Shown in pieces: positions 45,726-58,781 of a stretch of 64,000 bases of DNA. The DNA is from Terebella lapidaria. Its lineage: Eukaryota; Annelida; Polychaeta; Terebellida; Terebellidae. Position numbers and translations under genes: made by a program. The notes beneath the pieces were generated by a model. It had not been told where the DNA came from. It saw nothing but the letters and a program-made list of their open reading frames with translations, and made no database searches. The first letter of the stretch is position 1. Each line of letters opens with the position of its first letter. The stretch is from assembly GCA_949152475.1 (NCBI GenBank), contig OX424562.1, forward strand, positions 39,108,157 to 39,172,156. Direction: 5' to 3'.

Positions 45726-46522
45726 ATCCGCGACCAAAACGTTTTCGCTACGGCGAAAACATTCACGTCGCGAAATAAATACTTTTAGCTGTGATAAAAA
45801 CATTATCGTCGCGACCAAAATCATTTTCGCTGCAGCGAAATAGTTCTCGCCGCGATTTAAATACTTATAGCCGCGACCAAATCATTCGCGCTGCAGCGAA
45901 AATGACTATCGCCGCGGCGAGAATGGCCATACTTGTTAGAACGTTTTTCTTTCATCAATTCAAAGAGAACATATAATTTATTATTGCAATTATCGCAGAG
46001 AATATTCAGAGTTTTGTGCAATTATCGCCGCGGTGGTAATTATTCTCGCTGCAGCAGATACGTATTGATCGCGGCATCAATAGTTTTCGCTGCGGCGAGA
46101 ATGTTTTGGTCGCGGCAACAATGGTTTTCGTTGCCACCAAAATGTTTCTACGGTGGCTGATTCATGCCATAATGCGTTTCTCCCGAATAGTTTTGGTCGC
46201 GAATTTAACTGTGACGACCGAAAGTGTTTAAATCGCGACAAAAATCATTAAATCCGCGACCAGAACGTTTTCGCTGCGGCGAAAACATTCTCGCTACAGC
46301 GAAAATGATTATCGCCGAGGCGAGAATGTCCATACTTGTTAGAACGTATTTCTTTCATCACCTCAAAGAGAACGAATTGCGACGAGAATGTTTTGGTCGC
46401 TGCGAGAATATTTCCGCTGCAGCGAAAACGTTTCGGTCGCGATTTTAATCATTTCCGTCGTCAGAATTAAAGTCGCGACGAAAACTCTTCAGGACAAACA
46501 CATTATGGCATGAATCAGCCAC

Positions 46523-47161
46523 TGTCTGATGGTGTTCGACAGTAGCATTTAGGTATAGTGGCCATGGTCTTTGGCCACGGTTACGTCTTATTGTTACTGT
46601 TAGCATCATCGTTGTTTTTGTAACATGCATATTGTAATATTATTATACACTCTCTTGTAATAGTTTGTAAAATTAGTATAATTGGTTACTTGTATATTAC
46701 CTAAAACTATCTGTCTGATATGTTATTTTAGGGTCAGTGCATTTTGGTTCATTAATGTTATGTAAACATTTATTCAATCCAATGTTGCCAATTCACCAGG
46801 GACTGTCCCGGCGATATTTGTCGTGACGTTTCTAGATATATATGACACTAGAAGTTGCCTCTCAAGTAGTGTTGACATGTTTTACCTGAAGGTGATTAAT
46901 TTTTGATATGTGAATACCAGGTGAGAAGTCATTAGATATCTGTGTCAGCAGCTGGTAGGTGTCCCTACATGAACAACAGCAGCAGAAGTTAGAACAGTTT
47001 AATTCTCCAAACAGAAATATATGTCACATACAAGAGTCATACAAAATAATAAATCTGTGTTCATAATGATAGAATAGTTATGTAATTAGAATCCAAAGAG
47101 AAATGCAAAATGAAAGTATCATATTTGATAGGATTATGTATCTACGAAATAGTTTTCGATA
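46523..47161. other. Intergenic sequence without recognised features
   Basis: AT-rich, no gene, RNA or shared repeat seen. Confidence 0.5.
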
Positions 47162-47829
47162 CATCCCAGTCAACAATTTGACCTCCCATTTACCTCACAG
47201 TTACCTCAAATTCAGAGATTAGCAAGGTCACAGTGTGATATCGTGGTGACCTCAAACTGTCACCCCTCATAAAACTCACACTGACCTCACAGGTGTGACG
47301 TATCTAGCGGCGCAAAATAGAGAAATGTCATTTCATGTGATATGGATGCAGATTCGGAAATAATATTAACAAATAATATGTGCCATACATTACGCACATA
47401 GCGTCACAAAGTCTGCGCGAATGGTGATTCATGGCTGATTCTCTGTGAAAGTCATCCATAACTCACACCCACCTCAATTTCCGACTTTTCCAATTAATTA
47501 TTTTATTAATTACATATCGCCCATTTTTATTATATCACAGTGACATCACGGCAATATCACATTTGTGATGGCATGTCTGAGATGTCATCGTGTTATCACA
47601 TCGACCTCACGCCTTTGAGGTCACAGTTGTAAGGTCCCTGTGACATCACAACAATATCACGTTTTTATGCCATTATGTCTGAGGTCATAGTGACATCACA
47701 TCGACCTCACACGATAGAGGTCACTGTTGTGAGGTCACATCCCTGTGGCATCACGAATATGACATCAAAGATGTGAGGCGTGTGTGATATCACTGTGAGG
47801 TTGTGTGATGTCACGTGTTGACTGGGATG
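47162..47829. mobile_element. 668-bp element with CATCCCAGTCAACA inverted ends and many GACCTCAC motifs
   Basis: The 14-bp end CATCCCAGTCAACA at 47162-47175 is repeated in reverse at 47816-47829. The interior is filled with GACCTCAC, GAGGTCAC and GTGACATCAC in both orientations, especially 47250-47290 and 47540-47815. No open frame and no clear target duplication. A non-autonomous DNA element is the likely nature; the superfamily is unknown. Confidence 0.65.
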
Positions 47830-49805
47830 CTTCGTCGCTAAAAATACACTGCAGTGAGCTAGATGTTTCGATATACATTATAAGCATTGAAATATATGTC
47901 CATTACTGTTGCCAGATAGCCATCGATTTGCCCCGTAACAAATTCATTGTTGACATAACCCAATTAACGTTAGGGCATACATTAAGGTAATTGATTTGGA
48001 TTACCCAATTCACGTTCAACATTTAATCAGAATGAGATGTGTGTTATGTGTCTGATTCAATGATGTTGAACTATGAGACCTAAAGGCTCAACACGAGACA
48101 TTTCAGGACACACTCATCTTTCAAGTATGCAATCATTTGTGAATGCAAATAATAGTACCAAGGTGAATACAATTTACAATTACATTTAACGATGATGCGA
48201 AAAAGGAAACCGAACAGTACATAAGCGTGTATACTACTTGTATTATACAAAATCCATTTGCACTACCAGTACCACCTCTTTATTAACATATACCTTGTCA
48301 CGTTCTTTACTCTACCACAATTCTACTAATGATGATTTGGAAAATTAATAGAAGAAATAGAGAGCGAACCCTCTGAATATTTCATTAAAATTTGAGCCTT
48401 TTTCATGTCGCCTAGACAGGGTGGTGTGTATTTTGATGAAGCACGTCAGCAAGAAACGTAATGTCTTTATGGAATATAATCGATGTGTCTGCGAGAGATT
48501 ACAGCCATTCATTCAAACAAGAGTCATGTCATTCAGACAAGAAAACGATACTCACTGAATAAAAGATGCAGACGTAAAATGTATATTGACAAGTACAGCT
48601 GATGGTATTTGATGCTGTCATATAATGATCTATGATGCAATCTCAACAATGATTGTGATACTGAACAGAAATAGTGCAATATGTGTCAGGTGAGATACAT
48701 AGATAACATGGGTTTGAATATTGTGTATGTATGACATCTCTCGATGTCTTGTGAGTTGTGGGTAACGTTAGGCCTAGTTACTACATGCACACCGAGGAGC
48801 ATGTGCAAATACATGTATATACATTTAAAGCTTATATACATCTCCTACATCAATATTTTGAGCTTCTCACACATCCAATGGCAAGAGGTCAAGGTTCGTC
48901 TCTGTCACTTGTTAGCTCTGTTGATCTGTCATTTTGGATTTAATGAACTGGCACAGACAGAAATTCAACAACTGTGCCCGTTGATTCTAGAATATATCAC
49001 ATTGAAATGCAATTTTTCTTGATCTGTAACGACGGACATGTCATGGTGTTTATGGGTGTTGTAGTGTGAGCAGCGAATATAACAGTGATGTTTGATATTC
49101 GTCATAAATATAGGAATAAGTTCGTGGACGCCATCAGCTATCCGATTTATGATTATCTACATTTGAATATATTTGTTGACAACATTGGGCATTATTCCTT
49201 CGTTTCTTCAACTTAGGGAGGATAAAATATTTCTCCACAAAACCCCACAGCAAAATAAATGTCATATATTTTTGGTTGTATTAATGTGTCTGACACAATA
49301 ACCATTCTTCCGAAATTGAGCACGTATATTTACTTCAATGCTTTGGAGTATGTATAAATTTCCCGTGTTATATTCCCTGGTCTGTTTTTAAGTCTCTGGA
49401 TCAGCTTTGTATATGCAACTGCCACATATATCTGTTCTTTCACAAACTCCGCAAGAAATGTTTAATTTGTCTTGATATGTCTTAGTTAGCTTGAACATTA
49501 ACAATTTAACATAAAGGTAATCAAATGTCTTTTAATTATAGCATAGTGGGGTCATGGTTTATGACTTGATTGCGAATATTCCACACGTAAAATTACACAG
49601 GAGGATGAGCACTACTGTGTCTACAGAAAGACCAAACTGTACATGAAACAAAAGAAATAGAACATCAATTTTTGATAGTTCAGGAGAGAAAGTGTAATTA
49701 TCTAAGCATTTCGAGCACGTTAATATGGATACATACTCATGTACGTATCAGGTCATGCAGCATAATCACATCTACAATCGTGAAGAGACAATAGCGATTT
49801 TTAAT

Positions 49806-49890
49806 ACATTTGCCCAGTCCATTAGCACGGCGGCACTTGTCATGCCCACACACTGTTGGATAATTGTGTCCGCTCAAATTCTGCCTCTGG
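49806..49890 (+). repeat. tRNA-like fragment, copy b
   Basis: CCAGTCCATTAGCACGGCGG to CGCTCAAATTCTGCCTC. A-box-like and B-box-like parts lie about 45 bases apart, both degenerate. Confidence 0.35.
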
Positions 49891-51078
49891 GACCATGTTT
49901 TATCTCCTTTGATGGCGATGACTTTGAACTTTGAACATTCGGAGATAATATCCATACTATGTTTCTTGTGTCCAATGTCATAATTGAACAAACTGAACGT
50001 ATTTCGGGTGGATAGAAAATCTACGATGTTGACTTGGCGTTGGAAAGATTTTATAAATACCTCGTCCACTTTTGTACCCGTGCGATATTTGAATAGGAAA
50101 ACATACTATTGGAACTATATTATTTGAATACACACGAGTTTTCTCAATTACCAACTTCAATATATAATTTTCAAGTATGTATCTAGCTACATTTCTGACA
50201 AAACATGATTATTTGTTTTTTATCATCTGGCTCTATTACAAAATACACTCGACATCATACAAGTGGTCATTGTTTATCACAACATACTGTACATCGCATC
50301 TCGGGGATGGCAACCCCTTATATATCTCCAGGTATCATGTCATATTCCTAGGGCCAAACTCGTGCATCAGACTGCGACGAGAACACAGGTCTATGATCAG
50401 ACTGACTCACTAAATCATACACCACTACAACCAGAACTATCTTGAATTATATTAGCTCTGGCGTTGTCAAATCAGTCAAGCACGTTGAAGTGTTTAAAGA
50501 AACTCATTCAGATTAAGCACGCCTAACATAAACGATTTTGTATGAGAGCGGATTTGCAACTGGAAAATTAAAATTTAAACTAGACGCTTCCGGTCGCCTA
50601 CGACCGCTTGGGTGTATCCCCCATAGCCCTATCATCTCTGTTGCCCCAAATATATCGCTGATGTACATTGTGAGTGTGAAACCTTTCAAGCTTATTGAAG
50701 GTCGAATTCAAGATCACCACTAAAATCACTGCATTCAAATTTCCATTTCGACGTTCGAAAAAAATAACGAAATTACAGCCAGATAAAAGTTTTCACCTAA
50801 AGCTATATTTCAATTCAGAATATTTGACAAACTTGGTTCCAAGTTGCGAGATGACTAAATTGGAGCCAGATCGAACTTTTCACTATAAGTTATATTTCAA
50901 CTCATACTATTTGCCAAACTTGGTTCAAAGTTGAAATTCAAAGTAAAAGTTGACCAAAACTACATTTCAAGATGACGAAATTGGAGCCAGATCAACTTTT
51001 AACCATAGTTTAAATTTTAATTCATAATATGTGCCAAACTTGGTTTCAAGTTGAAATTCGAAGTAAAAATTGACTTTA

Positions 51079-51506
51079 CTGGTAAAAATAATGTTAACTT
51101 ATCCGGTTACACCCATGAAATCTCTACTGGACAAAAATTTTAAATTGTTGAGCTCAATAATAAATGTTTCTTGTCTTAACTATTTTTCTTGAGGTCAATA
51201 ATAGACTTAACTAGTAAAAATGATGTCAACTTATTCGGCTACAGCCATGAAATCTCTACTGCACAGAAGCTTTACCTTGTTGAGCCCAATAATAAATGTT
51301 TCTTGTCTTAACTATTTTTATTGTGGTCAATAATAGACTTAACTAGTAAAAATAATGTTAACTTATTCGGTTATACCTGTGAAATCTCTACTGGACAAAA
51401 CCTTTACCTTGTTGAGCTCAATAATAAATGTTTCTCGTCTTAACTATTTTTATTGTGATCAATAATAGACTTAACTAGTAAAACCAATGTTAACTTATTC
51501 AGTAAT
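51079..51506. repeat. 132-bp tandem repeat, about 3.2 copies
   Basis: Copies begin at 51079, 51211, 51343 and 51475 with CTAGTAAAAATAATGTTAAC and similar. They are roughly 90 percent alike. Confidence 0.9.
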
Positions 51507-51828
51507 ATTGTTCTTTTTTCACCAAAAACATCAGTTCTGTATTCTGAACAAGAATCCAGTGCAATTTGCTTTCATAGTACAGGTTATTGGAGTGATCACA
51601 CATGTCAAAGTAGGTATTTTAATTGTCGTAATAAGTTAACCTCTCAAACTTTTTAATATTTATTCGATCATTCTGAAAAACAATAGGTTTCGTGTGATGG
51701 TCTTTCTCATTGAGCCTGTGCGATTTCATCATCATTCATTGAAAACTCCCACCCGTAGAGCGTTCACAACCCATGTGTGTTAAACAGGCTAATTTGAGCA
51801 CAAAATGTTTCGCCAATCGGCTATTTTG

Positions 51829-51844
51829 GTTGCTATGGCAACCA
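51829..51844. promoter_or_regulatory. X-box-like palindrome in the composite insertion
   Basis: GGTTGCTATGGCAACC, one base from the perfect RFX site, in a different repeat family from the TTAA element. Confidence 0.4.
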
Positions 51845-53739
51845 AAATTGATAGGTGTCCAGATCTCACCATAAGACATGTCCATATGAAATATTATCAA
51901 AATCGGTTCATATTTGCAAGCTGTAGCGCGTTCACAAGAAAGTGTCTGCGGACGCGGACGCGGCGGCGCGACGATCGTAAATCCATAGTATCCGCCGAAC
52001 TTTGTTCGGGGGATACAATAAAAAATATATATTGGAATGATACATACACATTGACAACTCGCTTCAGAGGCTGTAATTTTCATATTAGAATAAAATACTT
52101 GTCAGATGTGCATGTATCAATGGTGGTACAAATATAAAAAAATGGCACTATTTCAACAATATGGTCTTTTCGAAAGCTAGTTGGAATGATCGTCCGCAAT
52201 GTTACAATACAGAAACAAATTGCATGTACATTAGTGTGACTACATTGTCAATGTGTTGCCCAGTATCTAAAGCTGATGACATTTTTCCTTGCACGTTAAT
52301 GTTCAAAATTGATTTGGATTATTCGATTAATGTCTTATGGCAAGAAACATAGTTGAGATACAAGTGTGATTCAATGACGACATGAGACTGTATAGGACAC
52401 AAACTATCAATCAACAACAAAGCTCTCAGAGCGTCTAAGCGTCTGATAAAGCCGATGGTTTTTAGAAAATGAACTTTTTTTATTTCTGCAGGAAAGTTTT
52501 ACAGGCAGAGGAACATAAAGGTAACGACTGCTACATTTTGTGATTCATTTGGATCTCGCGACCTAGATGTGGGTACCAGTTGGATGTATGATGAAACTGG
52601 AATACAATGACTGCAGTTTCGAAATGAATTTGTTGTTTGATTAGTAACCATTTTGGTGTGTGATAAAACTCTGGTGACAATCCAGGTTAATACACTCGAG
52701 TCCTTTCAAATCACAACAGGTCAAGACTGGACTTTTAGCCGACTGTTAATGAATCATGACTCATCAACAGATACGATATGATGAAGAGATTATGTCTCCA
52801 GCATATTGACTTAATTTTAATCAGTTTGATTGGCTGCTGATTGGCTGCCAGCTATGAACATTTTCAGGCATTTCTGTATATGCCCGAAGAACTTACCAAA
52901 ATGATACGTAACGTAAACTCAAATGGGCTCTGTGATCGATGTTGTCGATTAGAACTCGAGCAGTAGAACTCGAGCAGTCGGCAAGCGTTTTTTTTAGAGA
53001 AGAAATATTTTCACAAATATAAATTCTAGCATAGTCTTTATAATCTGTATAGCTCACTATTCAAGGTTGAATATTTTCACACGTTAGCGTGTACATCAAG
53101 GTAATTGCTGTCGATTACTTCTAGCATACTCCAATTAACAATAAAATATTTAAATGACTGATACAAGAGCAATGTAATGACAACATCATGACCAAGTACT
53201 TGTAATTAGCAATAATGAACGGGGGCTAAAGCCACGACATGAGACGCTTCAGGAAACATTCGTCTCTCAAGTGTATATTCATTTTGTTAACGAAACTGTT
53301 AATACCAATATCTCATCCTTGCATAATTCACCACGGTTACGATAATACTAATGGGAAACAGAACAGAAAGTGAACAAATTTCTACTAAATCTATGCGAAT
53401 TGCCACAATTTTCTACCTTTCAACCCGGGATTTCAACTAATGACAATGCGGAAATAGTAACATAAAAAAGAAAAAAAGAAAAAAACAACGCCATGAATTT
53501 TTCATTACAATTTGAGCCATTTTAGTGTCGCCTAGACAGGACTATGTGTGTTTTGATGAATCACGTCAACACGAAACCTGAAGTCTCAAAGGAATATAAT
53601 TGATGTGTCTGCGGGAGATTAGAGTCATTCATTCAAACAGGAGTCATGTCATTCAGACAAGAGGACGATACTCACTGATGAAGAGATGCAGATGAAAATG
53701 TATATTGACAACTGCATCTGCGCTGCACTTAGGAATAAA

Positions 53740-54690
53740 TTGCAAACATAGGGGGAATAATATATGCTGAATATTCTGATGACCTTCAACTTGATCTCTG
53801 ACCTCATTTTCAAGGTCACAGGACGAAATGGCTAATATATCGGTTATTAGCGATTTTACAGCTTAGTTATCAATTGTACACATATAGGAAATGATACATG
53901 CTGGATAATTTCATGACTTCGATTTTGACATCCGCGAGGTCAATAACCTTATTTTTCAAGGTCACGGGACAAAAGGCTAATATCTACAATATATATGGTC
54001 TGGTAATGTTTCTTATCCCTTGGGCTAATTTCTCGAATTATGTTCAATAACTTTTTCTGTTATCGATGCATAACACTCCTCATATGTACCCCTGTGATGT
54101 GTATAGGTTTCGTTGCCCTTGAATCGCTCGAAGTGGGCCATTTCGAGCGTAAACTAGGCCTAAATGGGAATTTATCATGTTAAATTCACCTATGCTTTAT
54201 AATGGGGCACATTTGTCCAAATATCTCACGTAATATTGAGATTGGAGATTAGGAATCAATTGTGAACATATAGGAAATGATATATGGTGAATATTATCAT
54301 GACCTTGAATTTGACCTTTGACCTAATTTTCAAGATCACAGGTCAAAATGGCTAATATATTGCTTATTATCGATTTTACAGCTTAGTAATCAATTGTACA
54401 CATATAGTAAATGATATATGCTGAATATTTTCATGACCTTGATTTTGATCTTCGCAAGGTCACAACACAAATTGGCTAATATGTTTTATCGACTTTTCAG
54501 CTGAGGTATAAATTGTGAAAATATAGGGAATGTTGTATGCCGATTATTTGGCTAACCATGGATTTGGCTATCGACCTCATTTTTAAGGTAATAGGATAGA
54601 ATTGCAAATATCTTCCTTGTTTTTGAATCTACAGCTTAGCAATCACTTGTGGACATATGAGGAATGATATACATCACATGAAACACATTT
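53740..54690. repeat. Degenerate minisatellite of about 130-140 bp
   Basis: About six copies marked by ACATATAGGAAATGATATATG followed by TTGACCT, CAAGGTCAC and GGCTAATAT; starts near 53746, 53879, 54258, 54393, 54520 and 54649. Present in unit II only. Confidence 0.75.
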
Positions 54691-55168
54691 TGTCCGGTAA
54701 TCTGTCTTAGCCTTTGAGCTATTTTTTTTATCTGTCTCCGGATCAGCTTTGTAGATGTAGCTGTCATATACATCTCCTGTCTTAAAAACTAAACAATAAT
54801 GTTTATTTGTCTTGATATGTCTTAGTTAGCTTGAACATTAACAAGTTGACATATACGTAATCAACTGTCCTGTAATTATGGCATAATGATCATGGTTCAT
54901 GACTCGATTGCGAATATTCAACATGTAATTTTACACAGGAGCATGAGCATACTACAATGTTCCAGTGAGCATTATTGTCTGCAGAAGGACTAATGTGTAC
55001 ATGAAACCAAATCAAACACAATAATAAAACATGGTTTTTTGATAGTTCATGAGAGAAAGTGTAATTATCTAAGCAATTCGAGCAGATTAATATAGATGCA
55101 TACTCATCCACGTATCAGGTCATGCAGCATAATCACAACTAGACGCCTCATATTTGTGGGTACAATCG

Positions 55169-55252
55169 TACAGTCCATTAGCACAGCGGCACTTGTCACG
55201 TCCCACACACTGTTGAATGATTGTGTCCGGTCAAATCCTGCCTTTGGGGACA
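55169..55252 (+). repeat. tRNA-like fragment, copy c
   Basis: Best preserved of the four: A-box match TAGCACAGCGG and B-box-like GGTCAAATCCTGCC, about 45 bases apart. No stable cloverleaf was found by eye. Confidence 0.4.
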
Positions 55253-55420
55253 TGTTTTATATCCTTAAATGTCGATGCATTTGAACTTTGAGCATGTAGA
55301 GAGAATATTCATACTATGTTTCTTGTGTTCAAAGTTATAATTTGGCACATGGTAACTCAACCTTGAGAACATTCCATAAGACTTACACGTCTTTGCAGTC
55401 CCACTTTTGTACCATTTTGA

Positions 55421-55566
55421 GGGGTTCATGAGTTTCCCTGTCATTTTTGTTTTCTCTCACTTCGTATGCCTGATATGACTTTCTGTCCCCGGACTATGAG
55501 ATTGGATAACGGACCCTGTTTTGTTTGCTCGGAATACTTAATACTGGGTATTGATTCCACGTCTAT
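55421..55566. repeat. 146-bp dispersed repeat, second copy
   Basis: Same sequence and orientation as 23914-24059 in the receptor gene. In unit I the corresponding place holds about 95 different bases, so this copy came with a replacement or deletion. Confidence 0.85.
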
Positions 55567-55990
55567 TTCAAGTATGTATCTAACTACACTACTGACAAAA
55601 CATGATTATTCGTTTGTCTCATAAATCCCGGGAGTGTTTTATTGTTTATCATCTGGCTCTATTAAAAAATAAACTTGACATCATGTAAGTGTTCATTATG
55701 TTGGATGGGAAATACTTATACATTTTCAGGTATCATTTCATGTGCACATTGTAGTGTCCAAGTGCTATTGCGTAAGTTGCCATGTATCGGGTACTTTGAG
55801 TTCAGGTGTTCCATAGCGGACGGATAAACAACGTGTTCCAAACTGTGGACTTATTTATTGCAACAAACATTACACACACCATATGCATCAGACTGAGACG
55901 AAAACATAAGTCTATGATCAGACTCACTCAATCATCTACCATTACAACCAGAACTATCTTGAATTATATTAGCTCTGGCATTGTCAAATC

Positions 55991-56115
55991 GGCCCAAGTA
56001 ACGTACACTGCTCCTTAATACTACTCGTTCACTGAAAACATACCATTTAATCCGTCTCGCACCTTTTTAATCATTATTGAATATAGAGAAAGGCGCAGGA
56101 TATGATACTTGGGCC
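55991..56115. mobile_element. 125-bp MITE, hAT-like, with 8-bp target duplication
   Basis: Ends GGCCCAAGTA and TACTTGGGCC are inverted repeats. GTCAAATC stands on both sides (55983-55990 and 56116-56123). Unit I has the uninterrupted sequence (GTTGTCAAATCAGTCAAGCACG, written here in two parts: GTTGTCAAATC and AGTCAAGCACG) at about 50465. An 8-bp duplication is characteristic of hAT transposons. No coding frame. Confidence 0.88.
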
Positions 56116-58781
56116 GTCAAATCCAGTCCAGCACGTTGAAGTGTTCAAAGAAACGCATTAAGAGTTAATGAGTTAAGCACGCTTAACACAAAACGATTTT
56201 GTTTGAGGGTGGATTTGCAACTGTATAATCGAAATTTAAATATATATATATATTGGAATGAAACATATATACATTAACAACTCGCTTCAAAGACTGTAGT
56301 TTTCATATTAGAATAGAGTATTTTTCAGATTGTAACCCATTGATAAGATCAAGATGGCGTTGTGTTTTATATCTCGTTATATATATGCGAAGTTTTACAC
56401 ACCGATTTTAGATATGTCTTGTAGGCGACAGGTGTGATATCGTTTACATGTCTCTTATTCACAGCTATGCTCGATTATTCATGTGTTATTGGTGGTACAA
56501 AATTAAAAATGACATTATTTCAACAATATGGTCTTTTCGAAAGCTAGTTGAAATGATCGTCCGTAATGTTACAACACGGAAACAAATTGCATGTCCATTA
56601 GTGTGACTACATTGTCAATGTGTTGCCCAGTATCTAATTCGGCAATGTTGACATTTACCCGTACACCTTAATGTGCATTAACATAATTGATGTGGCTTAT
56701 TCGATTCATGTCTTAATGGCTAGCGAAGTAGTTGAGATACAGGTGTGATTCAATAAAGCCATGTATAGGACATTAGCAATCAATCAACCACATAGCTTTA
56801 TAAACTTCAAGCTTCTGATGAAACCAACGAGTGTTTTGGAAAGGATTTTTTTTTTTAATTTTTGCAGTGAAGCTCTAGAAACATTGATGTTGCTACCTAG
56901 ATGTGGGTACCAATGAGAAGAAACGTCTAAAATGGTTGCAGTTCAAGATGAATTTGATGTTTGATGAATAACCAGTTTAATGGTTTGAGAACAGGTGTGT
57001 GAGAAAATCTGTTGACAGTCCAGGTCAGGGAGTTCTGAATTCATCTTTCAAGAGTGTAATAATTCGTAAACGCGAATGATAATACCTATTGTCAGTATAA
57101 TCTTTCCTCGTTGCATGATTCAGCATGTTTATTGATACACGAATAGGAAAACCAGGACAGGAAAAGGGCAAATTCACACTAAATCTGTGTACATTGCCTC
57201 TTTTGACAATCATTATACCTTATCGCGTCATCGAATTTTGAACCTTTCAACTTATAATTATTTGGAAATAGTAATATAAGAAAAATCCAAAACAACGCCA
57301 TGAATATTTCATTACAATTTGAGCCTTTTTCATGTCGCCTAGACAGGATGGTGTGTATTTTGATGAATCACGTCAACAAGATAAGTAATGTCTTTATGGA
57401 ATATAATCGATGTGTCTGTGAGAGATTAGAGCCATTCATTCAAACTGGAGTCGTGTCATTCAGACAAGAAGACAATACTCACTGAGTAAAGGATGCAGAT
57501 GTGAATGTATATCGACAAGTGCAGCTGATGTATTTGATGCTGCCATCCATGATGTCATTTCAATAATCATTGTGATAATGAGCAAAAATTATACAATAAG
57601 TATCATGTGAGATGAAACTTTTTATATTATAACATGTGTTTGAATAATGTGTATCTCTTGATATCTTGTGAGTTGTGGGTAACGTTAGGCCTAATCACAG
57701 TAAAGCACACTGTTGAGCATGTGCAAATATATACATTAAAGACGCTTCCCCTTATCACATGGCATACACATCTCCTACGTCAATATTTTTAGCCGTCACA
57801 CTTGCACTGGCAAGAGTTCAAGGTTCGCCTCTGTCACTTCTTAGGTCTGTTGATCTGTTGTTTTGGATTTGAAAAACTGGTACAGACATAAATCCAACAA
57901 ATGCAATTTTCCTGGTTCTGTGGCGACGGACATGGCATGGAGTTGATGGATGTTGTAGTGTGAGAAGATAATATATCATTGATGTTTGATATTCGTATTA
58001 AATGTAGCAGCAACTACTCATATCACGCCACGCTGGTCTTTATTACGCGGACGCCATCAGCCATATGATTATCTACATTTGAACAATGTCCAACAGCCCA
58101 ATATATATGTTGAAAAAAATTGGGCATTACTCCTTCGTTTCTACAAAGTATGGAGGATAAATATGTCTCCAAAAATCTCCCACAGCAAATAATTTTCATA
58201 TATTTTGGGGGGTATCTATATGCCACAATGACCATTCTTCCGAAATTGAGCACGTATTTTTACATAAATGCTTTTGAGCATGTATAAATTCCTCGTGTTA
58301 TATTCCCTAATATGTCATTCGGTCTGTTTTTCATCTGTCTCCGGATCAGCTTTGTAGATGCAGCTACCACATACATCTGCTGTCTAACAAACTCAGCATC
58401 AATGTCCAATTTATCTTGATATGATTTAGTTAGCTTGGACATTAACTATTTTACATAAACGTAATCGAAAGTCTTGTAATTATGGCCTATATCACATTTC
58501 ATTACTCGAATGCGAATATTCAACATGTAATATTACACAGGATGAGCCCACTACAACGCACCAACGAACAACAGTGTCTGCAGAAGCACCAAAGTGTACA
58601 TGGAACACAATAAACAAAACATCGTTTTTTTCATATTTCATGAGAAGAAATGAAATTGTTTTTAGCACACAGTCACGTACTTAGGTATGCTGTAGATCAT
58701 GTAGCAACATCACACGTAGACGCCATTTATGCATTGGTTTAGCCGTAAATAGGCCGTAACGATTCCCCTCATCATTTGCAT

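Larger units (their letters stand above)
44551..46522. repeat. Foldback element 3: GCGACCAAAA / CGCTGCAGCG arrays, with a nested insertion
   Basis: A terminal motif (TGATTCATGCCATAA) occurs in forward orientation at 44551-44572 and 46153-46174 and in reverse at 46501-46522. The last two are perfect 22-bp inverted repeats, and similarity extends to about 50 bp. Between them are arrays of roughly 30-bp units with CpG-rich palindromes such as TTTTCGCTGCAGCGAAAA and TCGCCGCGGCGA joined by GGTCGCG. The inner 46153-46522 copy is a complete 370-bp element. The outer one is split by the TTAA element at 44650. The two copies may be tandem. Confidence 0.75.
50580..52022. mobile_element. 1.44-kb composite insertion, possibly Helentron/pearl-like
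   Basis: In the sister copy (56240) the flanks AAATTTAAA and ATATATATTGG are adjacent; here they are separated by about 1443 bp. The insert starts CTAGACGCTTCCGGTCGCC. It holds degenerate repeats of roughly 100 bp (50745-51070), 132-bp tandem repeats, and an X-box module. It ends in a hairpin (CCGAAC TTT GTTCGG, 51994-52008). Internal tandem repeats plus a 3' hairpin and no target duplication resemble the non-autonomous Helitron-related pearl elements of molluscs. That family call is inference. Confidence 0.5.
47930..53060. repeat. Segmental tandem repeat, unit I
   Basis: About four diverged copies of one long non-coding segment follow each other. Shared landmarks, in order, are GTCGCCTAGACAGG (48407), GAGTTGTGGGTAACGTTAGG (48751), a TAATTATAGCATAGTG block (49535), a CCAGTCCATTAGCACGG block (49815), a CAAGTATGTATCTAGCTAC block (50171), a TATTGGAATGA block (52030), TCAACAATATGGTCTTTTCG (52155) and CTTACCAAAATGATACGTAACG (52890). 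This copy is longest because of the insertion at 50580. No coding sequence. Confidence 0.75.
53060..57000. repeat. Segmental tandem repeat, unit II
   Basis: Landmarks: GTCGCCTAGACAGG (53528), the TAATTATGGCATAATG block (54872), CCAGTCCATT tRNA-like block (55172), TATTGGAATGAAAC (56250), ATATGGTCTTTTCG (56525). It differs from unit I by the minisatellite at 53740, the 146-bp repeat at 55421 and the small element at 55991, and it lacks the insertion at 50580. No coding sequence. Confidence 0.75.
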
